Assembly: GCF_016863555.1 (NCBI RefSeq) | Contig: NZ_BOPC01000032.1 | Location: 56,859-120,858, forward strand | Direction: 5' to 3' | Source of the DNA: Micromonospora qiuiae | Lineage (GTDB): Bacteria; Actinomycetota; Actinomycetes; Mycobacteriales; Micromonosporaceae | DNA length: 64,000 nt | In this document: one piece after another, positions 1-8,437 of the stretch | Layout of the letters: each line of letters starts with the position of its first letter | Position numbering within the stretch: position 1 is the first letter of the stretch | The notes under the pieces: generated by a model | Told to the model about the DNA's origin: nothing | Databases searched by the model: none | The model's input: only the letters and a program-made list of their open reading frames with translations | Translations under genes and position numbers: made by a program

Positions 1-2
1 AC

Positions 3-2492
3 CAGCATGAGATCTCCGGCTTGGAGGTCGGCCCGGCCGATCGGCCCGCGTACGAGCAGTGGCGGGTCTGCGCCCAGTGCGGCTACGTCCGCACCCACCT
101 GGCACAGGAGGACACCAGCCCCTGCCCGCGCTGCGAGGACCGGGGCATCGCCGATCACGGGCGACTCTTCCAGGTCCTCCAGCCGAGCCGCGTCTACAGC
201 CGCGACAAGCGCGACGACGCGCGCATCCGCGACGACAGTGACGACCGTACGCGCCGCTTCTACGCCACCACGGTCGCGGTCGACATCGACCCGGCGAAGG
301 TCGACTCGTCCTGGCGGCACGCCCACGAGACCTTCGGTGTCGACTACAGCCGGCACGCCATGATCCGCCACTTCAACCTGGGCGCCCAACGTTTCGACCG
401 GGCCGCCGAGGTGTTCGCCGGCGAGGAGGTGCGGATCAACCGCTTCCACACCTGCACCTCGTGCGGCGGCACCACCGTCGACGGCGCTCCGGCGATCAGC
501 CAGCAACTCGCCGCGCAGGCGTCCGGGGCGACGGTGGTGCAGGGCGCCGAGCACCACCGGCCCTGGTGCCCGTACCGGCGTTCGCCGGCCGCGCCGGACG
601 CCCACGTCGACCTGATCCTCGCCCACGAGCTGGAGACCGAGGCGCTGCGCATCCTGATCCCGGCGGCGACCGCGCTGGTGGCGGAGCGGGTCGTCTCCCT
701 CGCCGCGGCGATCCGGCTCGGCATCGCCGCCCAGTACGGTGGCGACCCGGCGCACCTTCAAGCAGTCTCGGCCACCATGCCGGACGGGCAGAGCGACGGC
801 ACGCGCAACTTCGTCGTGGTCTTCGACACCCAGCCGCAGGGCACCGGATACCTGCACCGGCTCGCCGAACCGGACGAGTTCCGCCGCGTGCTGGAACTGG
901 CCCGGCAGCGGATCGCCAACTGCGAGTGCCGCCGCCAGGCCAAGCCCGTCTGCCACCGCTGCCTGCTGCGCTACGCCCGTAACGAGCAGTTCGCCCTGAT
1001 GAGCCGCGACGAGGCGCTGGGCATGCTGGACAAGCTCCTGGACAGCTGGAATGTGGAGAAGGGCACCCGCACCGACGAGATCTCGCTGATCCACCAGGTG
1101 GAGAGCGAGCTGGAAATGCGTTTCCTCACCAAGCTGCTGGCCCTCGGCGCCACGCCGAACTCCGGCCTGCGGGTCGAGAAGCGCACCGACCACGACGGCG
1201 CCCGCATCGCTGATCTCCGGTTCGTCACCGACGGCGGGCAGAACGTCACCCACTGGCAGATGAAGCTCCAGAACACCGTCCAGGGCACCCGACCGGACGT
1301 GCACTTCACACGCCTCGACGCGCCGTCGCCCGAGGTCGCCGTCTACCTCGACGGCTTCAAGTACCACGCCTCCAGCCAGTACAACCGGCTCGCCGACGAC
1401 GCCGAGAAACGGGCCAGGCTGCGCGCCCACGGCTACCTGGTCTTCGCCGCCACCTGGGACGACGTGGCGACGTGGGGCAACGCGGAGCGGCCCGGTCGCT
1501 GGTTGCCGTACGGCGGCATCAGCCGGCAGACCGCCCGCGAGCGGTACCGCACCTTCCTGCCGGGCGCCGACCCGGACGAACTGGAGACGACGGTCTGGGC
1601 CAACCCGATCGAGCAACTGCTGCGCTTCCTCGCCGAGCCCGACCTGCACCGCTGGCAGCGGCGGGCCGAGGCCGTCCTCGCCGGTCTGCTCCCGCAGGCC
1701 CGGGAGAACAGCCGCTGTGACTCCGGCGGCGTCGCCGACCGGCTCCTCGCGGCGCTGCGTGGCGAGCCACTGCCGCCACCCGCCGCCCAAGGAAAGATCA
1801 TGGTCGTGCGGGCCCGCGACGCCGCCGACTGTACCCTGGCGCTCCTCGTTGACGGCCGCAACAAGCCGCTGCCGACATGGTCGGCGCTGGCGGTGCTCGA
1901 CGACCTGCCAGCGGCGGTCGCCGCAGACGGGCACAAGCAGCGCTGGGCGGGCTGGTTGGCGTGGGGCAACGTCATCCAGTTCCTGGCCGAGGGAGGCGGC
2001 GACGCCGGACAGCTCGTGGTCTCCAGCCTCGACACGTTCGAACCGGCGTCGATGGCCGTCGCCGAGGGCACCGGGCTCTCCCTGACCCGACGCGCCCTGC
2101 CGCTGGACGAGGAGACGGCGACCTGGCTCGGTGCGGTCACCCAGCCGACCCCGGCGCAGCCGGTGCAGGAGGGCTCGCCCTGGGGCGACGTGCTGCGTTA
2201 CGTGGATCCCGACGAGGGCACCCTGGAGGGTCTGGTCCAGCAGTTGGCCGAGCGGGACCTGCCGCTGCCGGTCGTCGGTTACGAACTCGGGGACCAGGGC
2301 TGGCAGGCGGAACTGGCCTGGCCCGAGCGGCGGATCGCCATCGTGCTCAGCGGGTCGCCGGACGATCCGGAGATCGAGGACCGGGATCGGGCGTACGCCG
2401 AGGCGGGCTGGCGTGCCGGAACTGCGCGGCAATGGTCGGTGGACGAGTTGGCGGCGCGGCTGTCCGCGACGAGTGGGGGAGCAGACCGATGA
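3..2492 (+). CDS. DUF1998-type DEAD/DEAH helicase, C-terminal part (5' end outside window)
   Basis: The reading frame is open to the window edge, so only the C-terminal ~830 residues are present. Near the start are CxxC pairs (CAQC, then CPRC), later CTSCGG, and a Cys-rich block (CECRRQ...CHRCLLRY) typical of the DUF1998 zinc-binding region that follows the helicase core in MrfA-like, DrmB and DruE-type proteins. The helicase motifs themselves would lie upstream and are not visible. The last ~500 residues contain a stretch around EVAVYLDGFKYH and AEKRARL that resembles the Vsr/PD-(D/E)XK-like tail of such helicases; this part is tentative. The stop overlaps the next start (ATGA), so the two genes are probably co-translated. 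Likely a nucleic acid translocase of a defence or repair module; the exact system is not assignable without the upstream genes. Confidence 0.75.
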   Translation, partial: QHEISGLEVGPADRPAYEQWRVCAQCGYVRTHLAQEDTSPCPRCEDRGIADHGRLFQVLQPSRVYSRDKRDDARIRDDSDDRTRRFYATTVAVDIDPAKVDSSWRHAHETFGVDYSRHAMIRHFNLGAQRFDRAAEVFAGEEVRINRFHTCTSCGGTTVDGAPAISQQLAAQASGATVVQGAEHHRPWCPYRRSPAAPDAHVDLILAHELETEALRILIPAATALVAERVVSLAAAIRLGIAAQYGGDPAHLQAVSATMPDGQSDGTRNFVVVFDTQPQGTGYLHRLAEPDEFRRVLELARQRIANCECRRQAKPVCHRCLLRYARNEQFALMSRDEALGMLDKLLDSWNVEKGTRTDEISLIHQVESELEMRFLTKLLALGATPNSGLRVEKRTDHDGARIADLRFVTDGGQNVTHWQMKLQNTVQGTRPDVHFTRLDAPSPEVAVYLDGFKYHASSQYNRLADDAEKRARLRAHGYLVFAATWDDVATWGNAERPGRWLPYGGISRQTARERYRTFLPGADPDELETTVWANPIEQLLRFLAEPDLHRWQRRAEAVLAGLLPQARENSRCDSGGVADRLLAALRGEPLPPPAAQGKIMVVRARDAADCTLALLVDGRNKPLPTWSALAVLDDLPAAVAADGHKQRWAGWLAWGNVIQFLAEGGGDAGQLVVSSLDTFEPASMAVAEGTGLSLTRRALPLDEETATWLGAVTQPTPAQPVQEGSPWGDVLRYVDPDEGTLEGLVQQLAERDLPLPVVGYELGDQGWQAELAWPERRIAIVLSGSPDDPEIEDRDRAYAEAGWRAGTARQWSVDELAARLSATSGGADR

Positions 2493-4699
2493 AGACCGGA
2501 GCGATGCTGCGGATGCTCGATCGGGCCGACAGGGAGGTGATGAAGCTGAGCCGCGCGGACAAGGGGGCGGTCTACGAGTTCACCCACAAGTTCCGCCACA
2601 ACCCGGACAACCCGGGCCTCCATCTCAAGTCACTCCACGGCGACTCGCGGCTGATGTCCGCGCGGATCAACCGGGATTACCGCGCGCTGCTGCTGAACGT
2701 CGCCGAGCGGGACTTCCTGCTCGTCGCGGTCAAGCACCGCAGCGAGGTGTACGACGACCTGAGCCGGTACGCGTACCGCATCAACCGGGTCACCGGCGGT
2801 ATCGAAGTCATCGACCTGGCGCCGGTCGGCGACAGCATCGTCGGCCGGGTCGTCTCCGCGGATTCGTCCGTGGCCGTCCCTGCGGTGGCTGATCCGTCGG
2901 TGGTCGAGCCGCGGCCGAGGTCACAACCGATCTTTGGCCACTACTCCGACGCCCAACTCCTGGAACTGGGCGTCGCCGAGCCGCTGCTACCGCAGATCCG
3001 CGCCCTGACCACCGAGGCGGAACTGCTGGAGCTGCTCGACCGGGCACCGCAGCTCACCACCGACGTGCTCTTCGCCCTCTTCGACGGCAAGACCTACGAA
3101 GAGGTACGCGCCCAGGTCACCGACCCGGTCCGGGCCGAGGAACCGATCGACCCGGAGGACTTCGAGGCCGCAGTGGCCCGGCCGGCCACCCAGGTGACCT
3201 CCGACGACGAAGCCCTGCAGGCGATGCTTGTCGAGTCCTTCGGACGGTGGCAGATCTTCCTGCACCCCACCCAGCGCAAGCTGGTGGAGCGGCGGTACAA
3301 CGGCCCCGCCCGGGTCGGTGGCGGACCGGGCACCGGAAAGACCATCGTGGCCCTGCACCGCGTGGCGTACCTCGCCCGGCAGTTGCCGCCCGGCACAGAC
3401 AAACCCATCCTGCTCACCACCTTCAACCGGAACCTCGCGGCCGACCTGCGCACCCGTCTCATGGCACTCGGCGGCGAGGAACTCGTCGCCCGGGTCGACA
3501 TCGTCAACATCGACCGGCTGGCCAGCCGGGTCGTCTCGGAGGCCAGGGCCGGCGGTGGGCGGCGGGTCGTCAACGACAACGACGTGCCGCAGCTGTGGGC
3601 CGACTTCCTGATCGAGACCGGCGACGCGGGCTGGGACGCCGACTTCCTGGCCGCCGAATGGACCCAGGTGATCCTCGGCCAGGTACTCAACTCCCGAACC
3701 GACTACTTCAAGGCCCGGCGCCCAAACCGCGGACGCAGCCTCAACCGGATGGAACGCGACCAGATCTGGCGGCTCGCCGAGCGGTTCACCACCTGGTTGG
3801 AAGGACAGGGCATCTGGACGTGGCGACAGATCGCCGAACGCGCCGCCCGACTCGAGATGGACCGTGCCGCCGCCAGCTCGGCAGAGTCCTCCGGCAGTCG
3901 CCATCGCCCCCGCTACCGCCACGTGGTGGTGGACGAGGCGCAGGACCTCAGCGCGGCCCACTGGAAGATGCTGCGGGCGATGGTCGCCTCCGGCCCGGAC
4001 GACATGTTCCTCACCGGCGACACCCACCAGCGGATCTACGACAACCACGTGACGCTGAGCAGCCTCGGCATCAACATTCGTGGCCGGTCCTCGCGGCTGA
4101 CGCTGAGCTACCGCACCACCCGTCAGATCCTCGCCGACGCACTACAGATCATGACCGGTGAGGTCTACGACGACCTGGACGGCGGCGAGGAAGATCTGGC
4201 CGGCTACCGTTCGTTGCTGCGTGGTGGCCAGCCCTCCTTCCGAGGCGCGGCGACGTGGGCGCAGGAGCGCGATCTTCTCGCCGAGCAGGTGCGCGCCTGG
4301 GGCAACCCGATCGACGGTTCGGTGGCGCTCTGCGTACCGACCAGGGAGTTCGCGGCCGACGTGATCGCGCGCCTGGAAGCCGACGGCCTGCCGGCCGTGG
4401 AGATCGGCCCCGACGGCCCGAAGCAGCCTGACGGTATCCACGTCGGCACCATGCACCGGTTCAAGGGCCTTGAATACCAACGGATGATCATCGCCGGGGT
4501 CAGCGATGGGCTGGTACCCCGGCAGTTGATCAGCCGCTACCGGGACACCGACCCCAAGCGCTACCAGCGCGAACGCCAGCGAGACCGGTCGTTGCTCTTC
4601 GTCGCGGCGACCCGTGCTCGCGACGAGCTGGTGGTGTCCTGGCACGGCACGCCCAGCCCGTTTCTCACCAGCCGGCTCGTGCAACGCCAGTTACCGTGA
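2489..4699 (+). CDS. RelE-like domain fused to UvrD/Rep-type helicase
   Basis: 736 residues from the ATG that overlaps the upstream stop (ATGA); this start is preferred over in-frame upstream codons that lie inside the previous gene. Residues ~1-110 look like a RelE/ParE-type toxin fold (LKSLHGDSRLMSARINRDYRALL, then VKHRSEVYDDL). The rest is a superfamily 1 helicase. Walker A GGGPGTGKT lies at about residues 277-285, the Walker B/DEAQD box is VVVDEAQDL, then GDTHQRIY, LSYRTTRQI, the motif V region GTMHRFKGLEYQ and motif VI FVAATRARDELVV. All expected SF1 motifs are present, so the motor should be active. The RelE-like part may bind RNA or the ribosome, or act only as a docking domain; that is inference. 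It lies between a DUF1998 helicase and a kinase in one unit. Confidence 0.88.
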   Translation: MKTGAMLRMLDRADREVMKLSRADKGAVYEFTHKFRHNPDNPGLHLKSLHGDSRLMSARINRDYRALLLNVAERDFLLVAVKHRSEVYDDLSRYAYRINRVTGGIEVIDLAPVGDSIVGRVVSADSSVAVPAVADPSVVEPRPRSQPIFGHYSDAQLLELGVAEPLLPQIRALTTEAELLELLDRAPQLTTDVLFALFDGKTYEEVRAQVTDPVRAEEPIDPEDFEAAVARPATQVTSDDEALQAMLVESFGRWQIFLHPTQRKLVERRYNGPARVGGGPGTGKTIVALHRVAYLARQLPPGTDKPILLTTFNRNLAADLRTRLMALGGEELVARVDIVNIDRLASRVVSEARAGGGRRVVNDNDVPQLWADFLIETGDAGWDADFLAAEWTQVILGQVLNSRTDYFKARRPNRGRSLNRMERDQIWRLAERFTTWLEGQGIWTWRQIAERAARLEMDRAAASSAESSGSRHRPRYRHVVVDEAQDLSAAHWKMLRAMVASGPDDMFLTGDTHQRIYDNHVTLSSLGINIRGRSSRLTLSYRTTRQILADALQIMTGEVYDDLDGGEEDLAGYRSLLRGGQPSFRGAATWAQERDLLAEQVRAWGNPIDGSVALCVPTREFAADVIARLEADGLPAVEIGPDGPKQPDGIHVGTMHRFKGLEYQRMIIAGVSDGLVPRQLISRYRDTDPKRYQRERQRDRSLLFVAATRARDELVVSWHGTPSPFLTSRLVQRQLP

Positions 4700-4785
4700 C
4701 AGCCGGCCCCTGCCGGCCGGCGCCCCTGCCCTGGGGGCCGGCGGGCGACGCCGCGGGGCCGGCGGGCGACAAGGGGAGGCCAGGG

Positions 4786-6060
4786 TTGCAGGCACGGGAC
4801 CGCATCGGCGACCGGTACGAGTTGACGTATCCGATCGGACGCGGCGGGATGGGACAGGTCTGGGCGGGCTACGACGAGCGGCTCGACCGGCCGGTGGCCG
4901 TCAAGTTCCTCCGGCAGCTGGAGGTGCCGGAGGATGAGCGGGACATCGCGGTCAAGCGGTTTCGGCGGGAAGCACGTGCCACCGCCCGGCTCGACCATCC
5001 CGGCGTGCCGGTGGTGTACGACCTCGGCGAGCACGGTGACGACCTCTACCTGGTCATGCAGCTGGTCCGGGGAATCGTCCTCGGTGACCACATCGCCGAG
5101 CAGGAGCGGCTGCCGGTGCGCGAGGCGGCATCGATCGCCGCGCAGATCTGTTCCGTGCTCGCCGCCGCCCATGGCGCGTCCCTCGTGCATCGGGACCTGA
5201 AGCCGCAGAATCTTATGATCACTTCCAGCGGCGCGGTGAAGGTCCTGGATTTCGGCGTTGCCGCGCTGCTCGGGCCGGCCGACGCGTCCCGTCTCACCAC
5301 CACCGGCCGTACCCTCGGCACGCCCGCCTACATCGCTCCCGAACAGGCCGCCGGCGACCTGGTCGGACCGGCTGCCGACCTCTACGCCCTGGGCTGCGTC
5401 CTCTACGAGATGCTCACCGGCAGGCCGCCCTACGAGGCGGCCAACGCGCCCGAGATGCTGCGCCGGCACATGCACTCGCCGATCCCCGTCGTCACCGAAC
5501 ATCGGCCCGACGTGCCGGACGATCTGGCGCACCTCCTGTTCTGCCTGCTCGCCAAGGAGCCCGCCGAGCGGCCGCCGTCGGCCGCCCAGGTCGAGAAGCT
5601 GCTTGTGCCCTTCGCTGACGAGGACGCCCCGAACGCGTCACTGCCGGCCGTACCCGTACCCGTGCCGGCCCGGCCTGCGTCGTCGGCGGCCGGCCCTGCG
5701 CCGGTGCGGTTGTCGCCGCAGCAACTGAGCGAGGCGCGTGCGCAGGCACAGCAGCTCGCCGAGCACGAACGCTTCGTCCAGGCGGCCGAGCTGTTGGGGC
5801 GCATCCTCCGCGCAGCCGGTGGGCAGCCCCACGCCGCCGAGACCGTCGCCCTCCGGATGGACATCGCCAACCTGCACCTGCTCGCCGGCGACTTCAGGCG
5901 AGCGTGCCAGGAGTTCGAGGCGCTGGCGGACGACCTGGATCAGGCGGGGACCGATGCCGACCTCGCCGACGAGTGCCGGCAGCACGCGACGATCTGCCGG
6001 CAGGAGCTCGCCGATCCAACCTTGTCAACCGCCGCCGCTGTTCCTTCCTCGCGGCGCTGA
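4786..6060 (+). CDS. Soluble serine/threonine protein kinase with helical C-terminal extension
   Basis: Hanks-type kinase. The glycine loop GRGGMGQVWAG, the VAVKFL lysine, HRDLKPQN catalytic loop, DFG and GTPAYIAPEQ are all intact, so it should be active. No membrane segment is present. After a Pro/Ala-rich linker the last ~110 residues are helical and TPR-like (LAEHERFVQAAELLGRIL, then LLAGDFRRACQEFEALADDL), probably a protein-binding module. Start choice: TTG at 4786 has AGGGGAGG six bases upstream and places the kinase domain at the N terminus. An alternative GTG at 4696 overlaps the upstream stop and would add 30 low-complexity residues. The tight packing behind two helicase genes suggests that it senses or controls that machinery, as the PglW kinase does in Pgl/BREX; this is analogy only. 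Confidence 0.88.
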   Translation: MQARDRIGDRYELTYPIGRGGMGQVWAGYDERLDRPVAVKFLRQLEVPEDERDIAVKRFRREARATARLDHPGVPVVYDLGEHGDDLYLVMQLVRGIVLGDHIAEQERLPVREAASIAAQICSVLAAAHGASLVHRDLKPQNLMITSSGAVKVLDFGVAALLGPADASRLTTTGRTLGTPAYIAPEQAAGDLVGPAADLYALGCVLYEMLTGRPPYEAANAPEMLRRHMHSPIPVVTEHRPDVPDDLAHLLFCLLAKEPAERPPSAAQVEKLLVPFADEDAPNASLPAVPVPVPARPASSAAGPAPVRLSPQQLSEARAQAQQLAEHERFVQAAELLGRILRAAGGQPHAAETVALRMDIANLHLLAGDFRRACQEFEALADDLDQAGTDADLADECRQHATICRQELADPTLSTAAAVPSSRR

Positions 6061-6175
6061 TCAACGGGGAGGAGGGTGCGTGGCGGCCGGTGCTGGCCCG
6101 AGTCGCCGCGCTACCCGCGCCGACCGCCTGACGTCATCGCTGCGCACGATGGGCTGTTCGCCTTTAGTCTTGGGC

Positions 6176-6535
6176 ATGCTCGAAGCCGGCAGCCGCATGC
6201 GCGGCCAACCACCTCCACCGGCCGTCGTCTTCGAAGCGCTCACCGAGCCCGACCGCGACCCAGCGCGTCCCTGGCTGCGGCTACTCGACGACGAGCAATC
6301 GCCGCAGATCCTGCACGCCGAGCACCCGCGCCTGGTCGTATGGTCGTCGCTGTGGCCCAGGCGACCGGACGCTCAGGTGCGTTTCGACCTGCTGCCCGAC
6401 GGGAGCGAAGGCACGCAGCTGCGCTGGACGCTGCTGGTCGCCGAGCCATTGCCCGACCCGTCGCTGCTGGGACACCTGCGCAAGCGGCTCAACGAACTGA
6501 TCAACGCGAACCTGCGCTACACATTCGGCCAGTAG
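6176..6535 (+). CDS. SRPBCC-family (START-like) small protein
   Basis: 119 residues from ATG 6176; another in-frame ATG at 6149 would add nine residues. The pattern VVFEALTEPDRDPARPW, then VVWSSLWPRRPDAQVRFDL and LRWTLLV, ending NLRYTFGQ, matches actinobacterial SRPBCC/polyketide cyclase-like proteins, which form a helix-grip cavity for hydrophobic ligands. No catalytic residue can be named. It lies about 115 bases behind the kinase gene with no clear terminator between, so read-through is possible, but a functional link is not evident. Confidence 0.6.
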   Translation: MLEAGSRMRGQPPPPAVVFEALTEPDRDPARPWLRLLDDEQSPQILHAEHPRLVVWSSLWPRRPDAQVRFDLLPDGSEGTQLRWTLLVAEPLPDPSLLGHLRKRLNELINANLRYTFGQ

Positions 6536-6566
6536 GCAGGCCCGCAGCTTTGGTGGGAACGAGCCG

Positions 6567-7112
6567 CTACGGTTGACTTCCGCCACCCCGCTCATGGACG
6601 ACGGCTCCACCTTGCGGATGCTGGGAGTGCTGGCGCGGGTCCCCGACATGTTGCCGGCCCGCCGGGGCGCTTCTCTCTGGCCGGAAACGTCCCGGCCGAT
6701 GCAGCCAGGGCGCAGCCCTGGGCACCGCCGCGACAAGGGCGACCGCGAGCGCCGCGATGAACGCTTGGCCGATCCGGCCGAGCGTGACCCCCGGAGCGGT
6801 GTCCAGCACGTAGTTGGCATAGCCGTTCGCCACCGCGTCGCTGGCGAGCACGACGCAGCCGAGCAACAGCCCTTCGATCCGACGCAGCGCCAGTAACAGC
6901 GCCGCGAGCGGGTCGAACACGGTCAGCAAGGCGAAGTACCACATCAGCCAGATGGGCGTGGACGGGTTTGGGCCACCCGGCCGGACCCCGAGCAGGTCGC
7001 CCAGGTGAACGATCCCCCCGTACGCGAAGACACCGACAGAGGTGAACACCACAACCTGAACCCACTTGGGCACGCCGGCCCACCGCCGGAGCGATGTTTG
7101 TGTCGCCGCCAC
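6567..7112 (-). CDS. Small polytopic membrane protein, unknown function
   Basis: 181 residues starting at GTG 7112, which has GGGAGG five bases upstream on the minus strand. A longer reading to 7181 adds residues without a ribosome binding site. About four hydrophobic segments are visible: WVQVVVFTSVGVFAYGGI, WLMWYFALLTVFDPLAALLL, LLLGCVVLASDAVANGY and IGQAFIAALAVALVAAV. A basic, Arg/Pro-rich tail follows. It resembles small DoxX-like or hypothetical membrane proteins of actinomycetes, but no family signature is clear. It converges on the SRPBCC gene. Confidence 0.6.
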   Translation of the reverse strand: MAATQTSLRRWAGVPKWVQVVVFTSVGVFAYGGIVHLGDLLGVRPGGPNPSTPIWLMWYFALLTVFDPLAALLLALRRIEGLLLGCVVLASDAVANGYANYVLDTAPGVTLGRIGQAFIAALAVALVAAVPRAAPWLHRPGRFRPERSAPAGRQHVGDPRQHSQHPQGGAVVHERGGGSQP

Positions 7113-7484
7113 TGGCCTCCCTTCAGTCGGGCAGTGGCCCGTTCGCGCCGCATCGATGCTAACGCGGCGTGGTCGCGCCACGCCCTGCTACCGCTGCCTC
7201 GCGCCGGAGCCTGTCGAGCTGAACCGTTGGTGCTGTCACGCCGATGGGGCCTCACTCCCACGACGAGCCGCCGGTCGCCCGATTCGTTTGTGCTGTCAGG
7301 TCGACAGGAGCAGCGCGCCTTCGGCAGCAGCGGCCGGAACGCCGTGGGTCAGGATTCCTGAACCGGGGCGTGCCCTGGCCCGTGCTGCATGTCGAAGTCG
7401 GGCGGTTGGCTCCGTCCTAGCCGGTGACAGAGCCGCTCCGCCGTGCAGGTGGAGTGGCGGACGACGACCGGTAGGAGGATTCGG
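7113..7484. other. Intergenic stretch with dispersed repeat A
   Basis: About 370 bases without a convincing gene. It holds repeat A copy 1 (7273-7323) and a related short phrase GGTGCTGTCA near 7230. The ribosome binding site of the following gene (GTAGGAGG) is at 7471-7478. Nothing else can be supported. Confidence 0.5.
7273..7323 (+). repeat. Dispersed repeat A, copy 1
   Basis: A 51-base stretch beginning GGTCGCCCGATTCG that recurs at 12756-12806 with three mismatches. It contains the inverted pair CTGTC-AGGTC-GACAG. It is outside coding sequence in both places. Origin unknown; an insertion-sequence end or a regulatory element are both possible. Confidence 0.8.
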
Positions 7485-8021
7485 GTGCGGAAGGTGATCG
7501 AGAACGTACGGGGTGCGGGCGGCTACCTGCTGGGGCGCGGCACGTACGAAATTTTCGCTGCTCATTGGCCGAACGCGCCGCAGGAGCAGCAGGTGCTCGC
7601 CGAGCCCCTGAACACGTTGCCCAAGTTTGTCGCCTCGGCGACCCTCGCCGAGCCGCTCGGCTGGCCGAACTCGATGCTGCTGGCAGGCGACATCGGTGCG
7701 GCGGTGCGCAGGCTGAAGGCGAAGCCGGGGCGGGACCTGCATGTCATCGGCAGCCCCGGGCTCGTCCAGACCCTGCTGGCCCTGGATCTGGTGGACGAGC
7801 TCCGGCTGATGATCGATCCGGTGCTGGTGGGAGGCGGCAAGCGCCTCTTCCGCGAGGACAACGCACACCGACCGCTGCGGCTGGTCGACAGCCAGGTGAC
7901 CAGCACGGGCGCGATCATTGCGACGTACGCCGCCGACGGCCAGCGGCGGCGCCGTGCCACCGCCGCCCCGGCCAACGCGACCGGTCAGGGCTCGATGGCT
8001 GCCACGGAACACGAGGAGTGA
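7485..8021 (+). pseudogene. Dihydrofolate reductase/RibD C-domain family, internally shortened
   Basis: 178 residues from GTG 7485, with AGGAGG seven bases upstream. The C-terminal two thirds match the DHFR/RibD C-terminal fold well: YLLGRGTYEIFAAHWP, then LHVIGSPGLVQTLLALDLVDEL and IDPVLVGGGKRLF. The N terminus reads VRKVIENVRG and then jumps directly into the GR-TYE motif. Family members normally have about 35 more residues here, including the SLDG segment and first cofactor strand. The gene therefore looks as if it suffered an in-frame deletion and is probably not an active reductase, although the frame stays open. It is followed two bases later by the DGPF-domain gene, which suggests co-transcription. 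It could alternatively be a genuine short variant. Confidence 0.6.
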
Positions 8022-8023
8022 CA

Positions 8024-8437
8024 ATGCCGAAGTATCTTCTGCTCAAGCGCTACACGGGTGGGCCGGAGCACCATCCGAACTTCGTGCCGATGAGCGAGTG
8101 GACCGAGGACGAGATCACCGCGCACATGGCGTTCCAGCGTCACGTGGGCGAGCTGCTGCGCAAGCGGGGCGAGTTCGTCGATGTGCAGGCGCTGAGCCCA
8201 GAAGGGACGTACGTCCGCTACGGCGGGCCGGGCGCGGCCCCGGTGACCACGGATGGTCCGTTTCCGGAGACCAAGGAACTCGCCGCCGGCTGGTTCATGA
8301 TCGACGTCGAGTCCGAAGCGCGGGCGTACGAGGTTGCGGCGTACCTGTCGTCCGCGCCGGGTAAGGGCGGGCAACCGCTCTACGAGTGGATCGAGGTGCG
8401 GCCGGTGATGAGCGGCGCCCCGGCCGCGGTGGAATGA
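8024..8437 (+). CDS. DGPF-domain (YCII-related) protein
   Basis: 137 residues. It begins MPKYLLLKRY and contains the namesake motif TTDGPFPETKELAAGWFMIDV. YCII/DGPF proteins are small ferredoxin-like-fold proteins of unclear chemistry. They are encoded next to ECF42-group sigma factors across actinobacteria, exactly as here: the stop overlaps the sigma factor start (ATGA at 8434-8437). Known from the family: the pair is thought to work together in a stress response. A good ribosome binding site (GAGGAG) ends just before the start. Confidence 0.9.
   Translation: MPKYLLLKRYTGGPEHHPNFVPMSEWTEDEITAHMAFQRHVGELLRKRGEFVDVQALSPEGTYVRYGGPGAAPVTTDGPFPETKELAAGWFMIDVESEARAYEVAAYLSSAPGKGGQPLYEWIEVRPVMSGAPAAVE

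Noticed and set aside
3..2492. Calling the first gene DISARM drmB or Druantia druE outright
   Set aside because: The DUF1998 region is shared by several systems, the N-terminal half is outside the window and the downstream genes do not match the canonical operons.
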